Assembly (NCBI GenBank): GCA_903874955.1
Contig: CAIQTY010000037.1
Span: 69,397-109,251, forward strand
Reading direction: 5' to 3'
Length of the DNA: 39,855 nt
DNA from: an uncultured Alphaproteobacteria bacterium
Lineage (GTDB): Bacteria; Pseudomonadota; Alphaproteobacteria; Paracaedibacterales; CAITNM01
Shown here: positions 9,038 through 18,149 of the stretch, in pieces
How positions within the stretch are numbered: the stretch's first letter is position 1
Layout of the letters: each line of letters starts with the position of its first letter
Notes under the pieces: generated by a model
Told to the model about the DNA's origin: nothing
The model's input: the letters and a program-made list of their open reading frames with translations, nothing else
The model's database searches: none
Made by a program: the position numbers and the translations under genes

Positions 9038-10426
9038 CTATAAAATATTTTCAATTCTTTCACAGGATTCTTCTTTACCTAAAATAGACATGACTTCAAA
9101 CAAACTAGGGGAAACTGTACTGCCGGTTATAGCGACTCGAAGCGGTGCAGCTAGTTGTCCAAGTTTTAGACCGAATTCTTCTGCGGCACTTCGCAAAACT
9201 GTCTCAATCGCATCGTGATTGAAATCACAAGCCTCTAATTTTGGCAAAAGGTTTTTTAAATGTGCCTGATTTTCTGGCGTAAGAGCAGCCTGAGCTTTTT
9301 CATCTCTAGTCAGTGGATGAACATATATAATGGCGCTATCGCTCAGTTCGACTATTGTTTTAGCTCGCTCTTTAAGTCCGGGCATGCCTTTTAAAATCAG
9401 ATTTTCCTGGCGGCTTGAAATAGGCTGTCCAAGTTGTTTTTCCACGGATGGCTTAATCAATTCAAGCAAGTAGTGATCATTGCTATGCCTGATGTAGTGA
9501 CCATTTAAATTATTGAGCTTTACCGTGTCAAAACGAGCGGGGGACCTACCGATTCCTTCTAGGGTAAACCATTCAATGGCTTGTTCTGCAGTGATGATTT
9601 CATCATCGCCGTGCCCCCAACCAAGGCGCAGCAAATAGTTTTTCATCGCCTCTGGTAAGTATCCTAAATCTCGGTAAACATCGGCACTGGTTGCGCCGTG
9701 GCGTTTTGATAGCTTTGCTCCATCCATACCGTGAATGAGCGGAATATGGGCAAACTCTGGCACACTCCAGCCCATCGCCTCGTAAATATGATGCTGGCGA
9801 AAGGCATTGGTTAAGTGGTCGTCACCGCGGATAATATGAGTAATGCCCATGTCATGGTCATCAACAACCACCGATAGCATATAGGTAGGTGATCCATCGG
9901 CTCGCAGCAATACCATATCATCGAGCTGGGCATTTTGAACAGTTACAGGTCCTTGAACCTTATCATTAATTGTTAAGGAACCATCTTGGGGAGATTTAAA
10001 GCGAATAACCGGTTTGACCCCTTGTGGTGCAGACGCTTGGTCTCTGTCGCGCCATAGTCCATTATAGCGAGGCGGTAATTTATTCGCAGCTGCTTCATCA
10101 CGCATTGCTTGAAGTTCTTCAGGAGAGCAATAACAATAATAGGCATGACCGCGTTTTAGCAATTCATGGGCAACCTCTGCATGACGCCCAGCCCTGGCAT
10201 ATTGGAATACGGGTTCTTCATCGGCTTTAATCCCTAGCCAATTAAGGCTTGAAAAAATCGCATCAACTGCCTCTGGCGTTGAACGTTCTCTGTCGGTATC
10301 TTCAATACGCAGCAGGTATTTTCCGCCCATGTGTTTAGCAAACAAATAATTAAATAAAGCAGTGCGTGCACTGCCTATGTGTAAATAACCTGTGGGAGAG
10401 GGGGCGAAACGTACACGAACTGTCAT
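9038..10426 (-). CDS. gltX: Glutamate--tRNA ligase
   Basis: Charges tRNA-Glu with glutamate in the cytoplasm. Class I synthetase of 462 residues, normal length. The HIGH-type motif is HIGS at 16-19 within [17 protein letters not shown], and the KMSKS-type motif is KLSKR at 238-242. A cysteine pair in YCYCSPEEL (about 98-100) falls where the zinc site of bacterial enzymes lies. The ATG shares the sequence ATGA with the tatA stop, so translation is probably coupled to tatA. Many alphaproteobacteria carry two GltX copies; whether this one is discriminating or also charges tRNA-Gln cannot be judged from motifs alone. Confidence 0.97.
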   Translation of the reverse strand: MTVRVRFAPSPTGYLHIGSARTALFNYLFAKHMGGKYLLRIEDTDRERSTPEAVDAIFSSLNWLGIKADEEPVFQYARAGRHAEVAHELLKRGHAYYCYCSPEELQAMRDEAAANKLPPRYNGLWRDRDQASAPQGVKPVIRFKSPQDGSLTINDKVQGPVTVQNAQLDDMVLLRADGSPTYMLSVVVDDHDMGITHIIRGDDHLTNAFRQHHIYEAMGWSVPEFAHIPLIHGMDGAKLSKRHGATSADVYRDLGYLPEAMKNYLLRLGWGHGDDEIITAEQAIEWFTLEGIGRSPARFDTVKLNNLNGHYIRHSNDHYLLELIKPSVEKQLGQPISSRQENLILKGMPGLKERAKTIVELSDSAIIYVHPLTRDEKAQAALTPENQAHLKNLLPKLEACDFNHDAIETVLRSAAEEFGLKLGQLAAPLRVAITGSTVSPSLFEVMSILGKEESCERIENIL

Positions 10427-10572
10427 TTAGGGGTGTCCTCATCTTTCATGCCGTCTTTAAAGGCTTTAACACCTTTAGCGAGATCTCCCATAATTTTAGG
10501 AATTTTCCCCGCACCGAAAAGAACCAGAACGATCAATAAAACAATAATTAAATGACTTGTACTAAGGCCCAT
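10423..10572 (-). CDS. tatA: Twin-arginine translocase subunit TatA
   Basis: A 49-residue protein, too short for ordinary gene-length cut-offs. It has an N-terminal membrane helix ([20 protein letters not shown]), the conserved FG hinge, then the amphipathic helix [20 protein letters not shown] and a short acidic tail, exactly the TatA layout. TatA oligomers form the pore of the Tat pathway, which moves folded proteins across the inner membrane. Its stop overlaps the gltX start (ATGA). AAGGA lies about 10 bases before its ATG. The usual tatB and tatC neighbours are not in this window. The tail is short compared with the E. coli protein but normal for alphaproteobacteria. Confidence 0.92.
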   Translation of the reverse strand: MGLSTSHLIIVLLIVLVLFGAGKIPKIMGDLAKGVKAFKDGMKDEDTPK

Positions 10573-10700
10573 ACACTAAATCCTTACACGAAATACTTAA
10601 CTGAAATGTACACTTTATAAAGAGATTCGTCAAAAAATTGATGGTGGGATTTTTAGGATTTTGTTACAATTTTACAGAATTTTCTTGATTGGCTAACCCG

Positions 10701-11885
10701 ATGTTTAAGCATCTTAGAATAGAAAAGTGTTACTTTCTGCTTTTTTTTCTGTGGTTGCCGGCTATTTTTTGTAATGATACCAAAGTAACGATTGCATCTG
10801 GTGGAATTGTGATCGAACAGCAGGAACCAGATATCGAAATGGTTTCTGAAAAACTTGAAATTTCTAAAAAGAAAATCAACGTTTCTTATCAGTTTTTTAA
10901 TCACGGACAAACAAAAAAAATTACCGTTGGATTTCCCCTGCCCAGGTCCCCTTATAATATGGATGACATGTATCCCTATGCTAGTTGGGATGAGGCGCAA
11001 ATTGCCTTGAGAACACTTTATGGCGATGATAACTCCCCTCACGAAGACCTAATGGTTCACTTGAGAAACCCAGAAATTATTGATTTTTCAGTTTTAGTTA
11101 ACGCTAAGGAGATTCGTTTTAAAAGGCATATGCGTGCTATTGATTCAAATGGTCATGATATAATGGAGACGTTGAGAAAATATCGAATCCCGATTTCTTC
11201 TGCGTATTTAAGAGGATTTTGCGAACAGCCGCCTATGGATTTGTTACCAGGTTTAAAAGAGACTCTCAAAGATCTGCGTTTGCTTGATTCAAAAGACCGC
11301 CCTGATTGGTATCTACAAACAACCTATACATGGGATCAAGAATTTCAAGGTAATAAAACAACAGCCGTTGAACATTCTTACACGCCTTCAGTAGGTATGT
11401 ACTTTATCGACCTTGAAGATTTTAATGATCGTAAAAATATCAACGTAAGAAGTGCTCATCCTATTACTCCTCTAAATTTGGATAACTGCACCATCGATTT
11501 TAGTCAACTCGACACGTTTCTTAAAAATTGGAAAAAAAAGAACGAAGAAAAAAACAAAGATGAGTCTAACTCAAAAGTTTTATATGAAATTCAATATGTT
11601 CTAAAGACTGGTGCGAATTGGAAGGGGCCAATTGCTAATTTTGAATTGATCATTACCCCAGAAAATGCCGATGATTTGGTTATTCTTGAAGGTAAATATC
11701 CCATCAAGCGCAGCAAAAATGGTGATTATGTCATTCAATTAAAAAATTTTACTCCGCAGCATAACCTGCGTATTTGTATGATTCCAGCTTACAAAGCGTG
11801 GCAGGACGAATCTTCTTCCGTTTCTTTACCACAAAAGTTTTGGAAAACGATTAAAAGTTTTTTTCAGCCTCCAGCTAAAAACTAA
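10701..11885 (+). CDS. Secreted DUF4424 family protein
   Basis: 394 residues from ATG 10701; a TTG four codons earlier is possible but would only lengthen the signal peptide. The signal peptide MFKHLRIEKCYFLLFFLWLP ends near AIFCND. The mature N-terminus (ASGGIVIEQQEPDIEMVSEKLEIS, then a YQFFNHG...VGFPLP stretch) follows the pattern of DUF4424, a family of exported proteins of unknown role found in proteobacteria. It is divergent from tatA-gltX across a 128-base gap that must hold both promoters. The C-terminus is lysine-rich with no membrane anchor. Function unknown; a periplasmic or secreted location is the only safe statement. Confidence 0.7.
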   Translation: MFKHLRIEKCYFLLFFLWLPAIFCNDTKVTIASGGIVIEQQEPDIEMVSEKLEISKKKINVSYQFFNHGQTKKITVGFPLPRSPYNMDDMYPYASWDEAQIALRTLYGDDNSPHEDLMVHLRNPEIIDFSVLVNAKEIRFKRHMRAIDSNGHDIMETLRKYRIPISSAYLRGFCEQPPMDLLPGLKETLKDLRLLDSKDRPDWYLQTTYTWDQEFQGNKTTAVEHSYTPSVGMYFIDLEDFNDRKNINVRSAHPITPLNLDNCTIDFSQLDTFLKNWKKKNEEKNKDESNSKVLYEIQYVLKTGANWKGPIANFELIITPENADDLVILEGKYPIKRSKNGDYVIQLKNFTPQHNLRICMIPAYKAWQDESSSVSLPQKFWKTIKSFFQPPAKN

Positions 11886-11993
11886 CTCAAAAATTAAACT
11901 TTTTAACTTAAAAAACTTATTTTCTTATTGAGAGTGAAATTATAAAATTAAATCGCTATATCGATTGATATGAAAATTATATATTGTGTCAAA

Positions 11994-14051
11994 ATGTTAA
12001 ATTTAAATAAAAAAACACAAAGATTAAGAATTTTATCTCTATCTTGCATGCTGAGCGCTTATGGTACCTGCGGCTTACGGATCAAGCCTAACCGGTGAAG
12101 AACTAAATCCTGGTGCTGCTGTGAATTTTTCCTCACCAGGGGCTGCGCCTGCTAGTCCTGCAAGCGCATCACCTTCTTCCAGTTCTTCGTCTAGCGTATC
12201 CTACGGCACCTGCCGGGTTGAGTCCTTTCGATAAAGATATGCTTCTTGCTGATTTTAAAACTTGTGACCATACAGATCTTAATAGAATGCTTAAAGGTGT
12301 TAATATTTCTAGACAACTTAAGCGTAAGGAAGATGAGATTCAATTCTTAGAAAAGGCCGTACGATACAGCCATATAGATAGCATGGTTGCTTTGGGCCAG
12401 ATTTACCAGCAACGTAGCGACTATCGTACAGCATATGGCCGGTGCACTCTAGCTTTTGAAGAGTATTGGCTAAATACCGGTCAGCATCACGCGGGTGCGA
12501 AGCAGCAATTAAGTGAAGTTTTCTTAAAAAACTTATCAGGGTCGCTAAATCGCGATCAAAGAAAATACTTTAAAGATTTTAATCATCATTCAAAAGGCTA
12601 TTTTTCGGACTTTAAAAAATTTAAAGGAAACGGCTTAAATTAAAGACTCCGTAGGTAGTTTAAATAATTTATTAAAGAATGTTTACAATTCATCTTTGAG
12701 CAAAGAACAGGCAGACTTGAGGAGACTCAGATTTGAAGCAAAAATATATGAGTTAAATGGACATCAAAATCCTTGGCTTAGTATGGGTAGGGATTATAGT
12801 AGTAAACATGAATATATAAATTCAGCCATTTGTTTTGAACGTTCAAATGATCCTGATGGACTATTTCTTGTTGCTCTTTGTTATTCAGAGGGGGAAATAA
12901 GTCAAGACTCAGATAGATATAAACAAGCTGAAAAATACCTAATAAAATCAGGATCTGATATGGCATATTGCAATCTGGGTATTTTGTATGCTGATGGAAA
13001 AATAGGTCGAAAATTATCATTACTGGCTAGGTATCAAAAAGCTGCAGAACATTATTACAAATTACAAACCTCAGAAGGATTTTTTAATTTATTGATAATG
13101 ATTAAATATAATTTGGTCAGATCAATAGATAAAATAAAAATTGAAGAAAGTTTGAATGAAAAAATTCTTGATTTACCTAAACACAAACAAAATTACTATA
13201 AAGGAAAGATATCATCTTTAAACGAAGATTTCGAAAAAGCAATAAATTATCTTTCCCAGGCTGTTATGCTAGGTTATGAAGAAGCTTTACCTTGTTTGAA
13301 GTCTGCTCAAGAAGTTTTTGAAGCTGAGCATAAATTAAAAACATTAAAAAATGAATAAGCACAACAGGAACAAAGAGAAACAACAAGTCAGGCGAGTTTG
13401 ATTCAAAAAACTTCTGGAAATATTGCTTCAGAGAGCTTGCATGCAGAAGATAAGACCAATCAAGAAAAATACTCTAAAGATGAACAAGGAGCTGAAGTTG
13501 GTAAAAGTTCCACTTCATCATCAAGTTCATCCTCCGATGAGCAAACCAGTTCTGATAGCGATGAAGAAGAAGCTGATGATAGTTCATCATAATCACACTC
13601 ATCATCTTCCTCTTCTTCAAATAAAACTAATCTATCTACAAGAGAAGAAAGAATTAAAAAGGCCGAACGAAAATTGGAACTGGCTATAGATAAAGGCGAA
13701 AAAGCATTCAATGAATTATATGGCATTGCATCCCAAAAACGATAGGGAAGAAGCAAAAACTTTAGAACCCCTACAGAAAGTATATCGATGGAATTGAAGC
13801 TGCTTTCACAGCTTTGCGAGGAACCTCTGACAAGCTTCAAAGACTTCTTGAAGATATTTTTCAAAAACCCTGGGGAACGTGGTGAAGGCAAACCAGAAGT
13901 TTTAAAGCGCAAATATAAAGATCATACATGTGAATTCCATAAGGTATGTATGTCAAGACGTTTAGATGACAAAAATCGGTTAATATATAAAGTGCTTGGG
14001 CCAAGGCAGATTCTATTGATCGCTTTTGTAGGGCACTATAAAAGAAAGTAG
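11994..14051 (+). pseudogene. Degraded gene for a secreted Sel1/TPR-like protein with a C-terminal YoeB-like toxin domain
   Basis: Reading across frames recovers one protein: ATG 11994 with signal-like MLNLNKKTQRLRILSLSCML; then (frame shifted near 12064) AAYGSSLTGEELNPGAA and a Pro/Ala/Ser linker; then (shifted near 12200) PTAPAGLSPFDKDMLLADF and helical repeats to 12643; then (shifted) Sel1/TPR-like repeats through 13355 (GLFLVALCYSEGE, YCNLGILYADGKIG, AINYLSQAVMLGYEEALPCL). After an in-frame TAA at 13356 the same frame goes on with a Ser/Asp/Glu-rich linker, another TAA at 13590, a TAG at 13743, and finally the toxin domain. The breaks are real lesions, since genes on both sides are intact. 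The pieces 12218-12643, 12696-13358, 13398-13592 and 13788-14051 should not be taken as separate genes. Sel1 repeats bind proteins; the original product was probably an exported effector. Confidence 0.75.
13766..14051 (+). pseudogene. YoeB/Txe-like RNase toxin domain remnant (end of the preceding pseudogene)
   Basis: From 13766 one frame reads KYIDGIEAAFTALRGTSDKL, then QRLLEDIFQKPWGT. After a frame step near 13880 it continues GEGKPEVLK ... SRRLDDKNRLIYKV ... GHY. This is the YoeB order: GKPExLK with the catalytic Glu, SRR with the catalytic Arg, then the terminal HY pair. YoeB is a ribosome-dependent mRNase of the RelE superfamily. The catalytic residues survive but the domain is split over two frames, so no intact toxin can be made from it as read. 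No YefM-like antitoxin gene lies nearby. Confidence 0.7.
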
Positions 14052-14063
14052 GTACTATTTAAG

Positions 14064-14085
14064 GAAGGCTGAAAAAAGCCTTCCC
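14064..14085. terminator. Hairpin between the pseudogene and the old yellow enzyme gene
   Basis: GGAAGGCT (14064-14071) pairs with AGCCTTCC (14078-14085) around a GAAAAA loop, and an outer GTACTA/TAGTAC pair extends it. It lies between convergent reading frames. T-runs are poor on both sides, so its strength is uncertain. Confidence 0.55.
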
Positions 14086-14093
14086 GCTAGTAC

Positions 14094-15167
14094 TTAAGCC
14101 ATCATAGCGTAGTCTGTGTAGCCCTTTGCACCGGGCGTATATAGGGTTGCGAAATCAGGTATATTCAGTTTGGCATCTTGCTTGAAACGCAATACCAAAT
14201 CAGGGTTGGCAATATATGGCACACCGAAAGCAACGGCATCCGCCTCATTTGTCTCTAAAGCATTGGTCGCGAGATCTTTTGTGTATCCGCCATTTGTAAT
14301 CAACATACCCTGGTAAATTTTGCGGATATGGGGTGTCACTCGTTCACCTGCAGCTGCCATCATGTGGCCTGGTAGGGCCTCAAGGATATGCAGATACGCT
14401 AATTTTAAGGGGTTAAGCAGTTCAGCAGCGCGTGTAAACGTCGCAACGGGATCGCTATCGTTCATATCGTTATACTGGCTTTTGGGCGATAAGCGGACAC
14501 CGACTTTGCCCGCACCAACTGCTTCTGCCACTGCGCTTGTAACCTCTGTAAGAAAACGCAGGCGATTATCTATGCTGCCGCCGTAAGTATCATCACGTTG
14601 GTTTGATTCATCGCGGATAAATTGATCAATTAAATAGCCATTGGCTCCATGCACCTCAATCCCATCGAATCCGGCAGCTATTGCTCGTTTAGCAGCATTT
14701 GCATAGTCAGCAACGATATCTTTAATCTCATCGACGGAAAGGGCCCTGGGGGTTACATAAGGCTTTTTACCCAAAGGAGTATGCGCTTCCCCTGTTGCGG
14801 CAATCGCAGAAGGGGCAACCGGTATGGCGCCATCTAAAAAGTCAGGGTGAGATACGCGCCCCATATGCCATAATTGCAGGAAAATTCGGCCGCCTTTGGC
14901 ATGGACTGCATCGGTTACAGCCAACCAGCCTTTTGCTTGATCATCATTCCATATGCCAGGTGCATTGACCCAACCTTGTCCTTTAGGGCTAATTGCAGTT
15001 GCCTCGGTAATGATTAATCCTGCATCAGCGCGGGCTGCGTAATACTCAACCATGAGCTTTCCAGGTATAGCATTCGCTTCGGCGCGGCCTCGGGTCATCG
15101 GTGCCATGATAACGCGGTTATGAAGCTGATAGTCACCAAGGGTGATGGGGTCAAAAATTTTTGTCAT
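14094..15167 (-). CDS. Old yellow enzyme family ene-reductase (N-ethylmaleimide reductase-like)
   Basis: FMN-dependent NAD(P)H oxidoreductase that reduces activated C=C bonds, cytoplasmic, usually linked to detoxification of electrophiles. The 357 residues form a TIM barrel starting FDPITLGDYQLHNRVIMAPM. The substrate-anion pair and catalytic tyrosine are H173, N176 and Y178 in EVHGANGYLIDQF, and the flavin-side Thr is T25. The DQFIRDESNQRDDTYGGS and NRLRFL stretches are typical of the NemA/OYE branch. AGGAG lies about 8 bases before ATG 15167. It is a single-gene unit, less AT-rich than the secreted genes around it. The natural substrate is unknown, so no symbol is given. Confidence 0.92.
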   Translation of the reverse strand: MTKIFDPITLGDYQLHNRVIMAPMTRGRAEANAIPGKLMVEYYAARADAGLIITEATAISPKGQGWVNAPGIWNDDQAKGWLAVTDAVHAKGGRIFLQLWHMGRVSHPDFLDGAIPVAPSAIAATGEAHTPLGKKPYVTPRALSVDEIKDIVADYANAAKRAIAAGFDGIEVHGANGYLIDQFIRDESNQRDDTYGGSIDNRLRFLTEVTSAVAEAVGAGKVGVRLSPKSQYNDMNDSDPVATFTRAAELLNPLKLAYLHILEALPGHMMAAAGERVTPHIRKIYQGMLITNGGYTKDLATNALETNEADAVAFGVPYIANPDLVLRFKQDAKLNIPDFATLYTPGAKGYTDYAMMA

Positions 15168-15247
15168 TTGTAGGGCTCCTAAGTTAAAGATAGCATTTGT
15201 CTAAACTTTAAGGATAATGCAATCTTTTTTCAACTCTAGAGCTGAAA

Positions 15248-15274
15248 TTGGGTTACGGTATCGCCGTAACCCAA
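15248..15274 (-). terminator. Strong hairpin after the secreted hydrolase gene
   Basis: TTGGGTTACGG (15248-15258) and CCGTAACCCAA (15264-15274) form a perfect 11-bp stem with a 5-base loop, 9 bases past the stop of the minus-strand gene at 15283-17169. Only three T follow on the minus strand. Confidence 0.7.
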
Positions 15275-15282
15275 TAATTTCT

Positions 15283-17169
15283 TTAATTGTTTAGATTGCG
15301 GGCAAATGCCACGATGCGGTTAATATATCGCTGAAATATTTCATGACTATCCTTATAGTGGTGGGTAGCACCTTCCATCAATTCAATATCGATAGGTAAT
15401 ATAGCTTTTAATTCGGGTGATAGCTGAGACTTCCAGTCTTTAAAAATAGTCAGCATGTCTGCTGTAGTGTGTTGAGATCTTGAAAATTTCCATTCACCTT
15501 GATTTTCGTAAGTATCTAAAAACTGATCTAATTCTGAGCGAATCGTCAATTGTTCATGTGCAACAATCTGTTTGCTCCATTCGATAAAAAATTTCATGGA
15601 TTCTTCAACAGAGACATTTCCATCGTGCTCTGCACCGATAATCAATGCTTTTTTATTAATAGGCATTTTTCCCATATTTTGAGCAGGCGAAACCATATTG
15701 TTTTCTTCAAGTTTATCCAAGACTTCTTTTGTACACTGAAAAATCGGATCTGAATTGCCCCAGAGATAGTCAAACCAATTATTCCAGCTACAGATAGACG
15801 AAAAAAATTTCCAAGTATTCAGAGCATCCAACGTAGGAGAAAGAAACAGAAATCCTTTAATTCGTTGAATATCGTCTTGGTAATCTTGCATGATTTTTCC
15901 AAGGATAAAGCCGCCAAACGAATGGCCGGCTAAAATTATGTTACTTGAATCAATATCGCTAAATTGAGTATGGGCATTTCTTTGCATTGTTCTCAATACA
16001 GAAACAACATCCCTGACAACGCCTCCGCCAATATCGCCGTTCAAATACTCATGCGAACCGGCTTCTCCCATCATCTCACTTGAGCCCCGGTATTCAATGA
16101 CATAAACATTGAAATGCTGGGCTAAAGCATGGTAGGTGGGATCAAATGTGCCAAATTTTGTTGTTTTTGGTCCACCTTTAATGTAGGCCAGCGTTGGTTT
16201 TTGAGTTGAATCACCGAATGTGTAACGCGATACGGGGATATCTAATCCAGCAAGTTTGAACTGGCCTTCTGGTAATTCAGCATCTAGAGTATTTTGAACG
16301 TAAAATAGAGCAACATCTGCGAACTGGTTAAATCCCTCTTGGTTGGAATCATAGTCATTCTCAGGTTGAGTGCCCTGATAAAGTCTGTATTTTAGTGGCC
16401 TTCCTGGCAAATCTCTAAACGATACTAATAATGTATCTGCGTGATAGGGGCTATATTGGCAATCCCAATCTTTAGGATCATTATCGTATGTTTGGCCTAA
16501 ATTAAAACATCTGATCTGATTTCCTCTATTTTCTGATCGCCAAATTACATGAGCTGAATAACGAGAATCTGATATTATTCGTGGTGCTTTTCCTGTTTCT
16601 GTGAAAACTAGCTTAAAACTTTCTTCATTTTCAGGAGTTAGGCTATGTTGAACATCAAAACTGTTATTATCGCTTGGAATAACTCGAAATTCTTTATGGA
16701 TATTATAGGGATCATTTATTGTTAGCGTCTTACTATAACGACCATTCAAACGATAAAGTAAAATTTTTTCTGGATAGAAATTTGCCGGATAGAAAGATAA
16801 GCCTTCTTGTGTTTTCACACTCAAGCACTGCTTCCATTCTTCTGAGAAAGGTTCTAAGTACTCAACTTTTAACCTCCCATCAATATGTTCCCACCTGTAT
16901 GGTGGAGGCTGAGTAATATCAAATATTTTTTTCTCAACCTTTTCTTGATTTATTAAATGACTATATGGACTTTTACTTAGAGATTCTTTTACTAAGTAAA
17001 CTCCGTCATTGCAGATTGCTAATGTGAAAAATGAATCATCATGGCATGCGAGAAGTTTTGGGTAGAAATCCTCCTCTAACGGAGTGGGTGCAGTACCTGC
17101 TGAGCTAGCGGCTGTAGTACTAGTCGCTAATGCGACCAAGAACATAAAATTATTAATCAATTTTAACAT
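15283..17169 (-). CDS. Large secreted alpha/beta hydrolase (prolyl-oligopeptidase-like)
   Basis: 628 residues from ATG 17169, chosen over an ATG 19 codons upstream because AAAGG lies 8 bases before it and the chain then opens with a signal peptide (MLKLINNFMFLVALATSTTA). The C-terminal third, from about residue 330, is an alpha/beta hydrolase: the nucleophile elbow GHSFGG has its Ser at 417, a strand ALIIGAEHD carries the likely acid, and EGATHHY near the end gives the His. The N-terminal ~300 residues are beta-rich and may be the propeller-like lid of S9 peptidases, but no clear blades can be counted. The likely activity is a periplasmic or secreted peptidase or esterase. It is followed by a hairpin terminator and preceded by about 100 bases of extremely AT-rich DNA. 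Confidence 0.75.
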   Translation of the reverse strand: MLKLINNFMFLVALATSTTAASSAGTAPTPLEEDFYPKLLACHDDSFFTLAICNDGVYLVKESLSKSPYSHLINQEKVEKKIFDITQPPPYRWEHIDGRLKVEYLEPFSEEWKQCLSVKTQEGLSFYPANFYPEKILLYRLNGRYSKTLTINDPYNIHKEFRVIPSDNNSFDVQHSLTPENEESFKLVFTETGKAPRIISDSRYSAHVIWRSENRGNQIRCFNLGQTYDNDPKDWDCQYSPYHADTLLVSFRDLPGRPLKYRLYQGTQPENDYDSNQEGFNQFADVALFYVQNTLDAELPEGQFKLAGLDIPVSRYTFGDSTQKPTLAYIKGGPKTTKFGTFDPTYHALAQHFNVYVIEYRGSSEMMGEAGSHEYLNGDIGGGVVRDVVSVLRTMQRNAHTQFSDIDSSNIILAGHSFGGFILGKIMQDYQDDIQRIKGFLFLSPTLDALNTWKFFSSICSWNNWFDYLWGNSDPIFQCTKEVLDKLEENNMVSPAQNMGKMPINKKALIIGAEHDGNVSVEESMKFFIEWSKQIVAHEQLTIRSELDQFLDTYENQGEWKFSRSQHTTADMLTIFKDWKSQLSPELKAILPIDIELMEGATHHYKDSHEIFQRYINRIVAFARNLNN

Positions 17170-17225
17170 ATAAAAAACCTTTATTACAGCATTAGATAAC
17201 GTATAGGGGTTTTTTATATATTTCA

Positions 17226-17327
17226 ATATTTAAATTGTATTGAATTAAATATTAATATTTTGTTTTTTTATTTTTTAATATTTAAATTTAATATATTATA
17301 TTTCCAAAAATTTTTGTAATTTTGTGT
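17226..17327. other. Very AT-rich intergenic stretch
   Basis: Almost only A and T across about 100 bases between two minus-strand genes. It probably contains the promoter of the secreted hydrolase gene and the 3' end of the site-2 protease transcript. I cannot single out a convincing promoter in sequence this biased. Confidence 0.3.
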
Positions 17328-17942
17328 TTAACCAATTAACTTGTTCAGCATCGTTAAAATCAGATCTGCAATAAAATAAATCACTTTATGAACTGGACCA
17401 CTCAATAGTAAAAGTGCCCCCATTAAGATAAACAGACCAAAACGTTCAAAGAAATAAAACAGTCTGTGATTTTGGGGCAAAAAGCAGGTAATCATTCTAC
17501 CGCCATCAAGGGGTAAAATTGGCAGTAAATTAAACGCTGCTAAAATGACATTTATCTGTACTGCCATGTTAGCAACAGATCCACTTAAAATCTCCATTTT
17601 CCATAGGGTTCCCGCTATTAACGCCAGTAGCATATTCATCAGTGGACCCGCAAAAGCTACTAAAAACACCCCTAATTTTCTCGGTCGAAGGTTCATAAAA
17701 TTTACAGGCACAGGTTTTGCCCAACCTATTAAAAACGGTGCATTTGTTGCATACAACAAAAGGGGTAACGCCAATGATCCCATCGGATCAATGTGACTAA
17801 TTGGATTTAAACTTAAACGCCCGGCATTTCTTGCCGTGGTATCGCCAAATGCATAAGCCATTACGCCATGGCTGATTTCATGCAAGACAATTGCTATCAC
17901 TAGACATAGAACCTTTAAAACAATTTCCATAGTATCAACCAT
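17328..17942 (-). CDS. Site-2 protease family membrane metallopeptidase (M50)
   Basis: 204 residues and five to six hydrophobic segments. The zinc motif HEISH lies at 21-25 and the third ligand is in NLLPILPLDGGR (D146), both inside membrane spans as in S2P proteases. SLNPISHIDPMG and GWAKPVPVN are further marks of the short M50 branch without PDZ or CBS domains. S2P enzymes cut membrane-bound substrates within the bilayer, often releasing transcription or sigma factors; the substrate here is unknown. No strong ribosome binding site precedes ATG 17942, and the second ATG (17930) is nearly as good. The gene is divergent from nrdJ across 207 bases. Confidence 0.9.
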   Translation of the reverse strand: MVDTMEIVLKVLCLVIAIVLHEISHGVMAYAFGDTTARNAGRLSLNPISHIDPMGSLALPLLLYATNAPFLIGWAKPVPVNFMNLRPRKLGVFLVAFAGPLMNMLLALIAGTLWKMEILSGSVANMAVQINVILAAFNLLPILPLDGGRMITCFLPQNHRLFYFFERFGLFILMGALLLLSGPVHKVIYFIADLILTMLNKLIG

Positions 17943-18149
17943 TTAATATTTAAAATTTTATTAGTATTTCATTATTATCTTATTGAGTCTGCTTACACAT
18001 CTTTTAGGTGAAATTCAAGCCTTGAAATGTATCTATTTTTGCATAGTATTAGACACATTATCGATTGGCAAAATGTGCTAGGTCAATTTTAGGAACTTTA
18101 GCAGCTTGTTAGTGGATATACATGCATTTTTTTCGCTAGAGGGGTCAGA

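Noticed and set aside
10653..11042. Minus-strand frame of 129 codons over the start of the DUF4424 gene
   Set aside because: It is antisense to a signal-peptide gene, has low-complexity content and would overlap the divergent promoter region.
13398..13592. A separate Ser/Glu-rich small protein
   Set aside because: It is in the same frame as the Sel1 region before it and the YoeB region after it, between two stop codons, so it is a piece of the pseudogene.
13460..13912. Minus-strand frame of 150 codons over the Ser-rich linker
   Set aside because: It mirrors the low-complexity plus-strand linker, has no ribosome binding site and resembles nothing; a shadow.
13788..14051. An intact stand-alone YoeB toxin gene
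   Set aside because: Only the second half matches YoeB in this frame; the first half of the domain reads in another frame, and there is no antitoxin gene.
17943..18149. Cobalamin riboswitch ahead of nrdJ
   Set aside because: No B12-box and no convincing multi-stem fold could be found by eye in the 207-base leader; only a model search could settle it.
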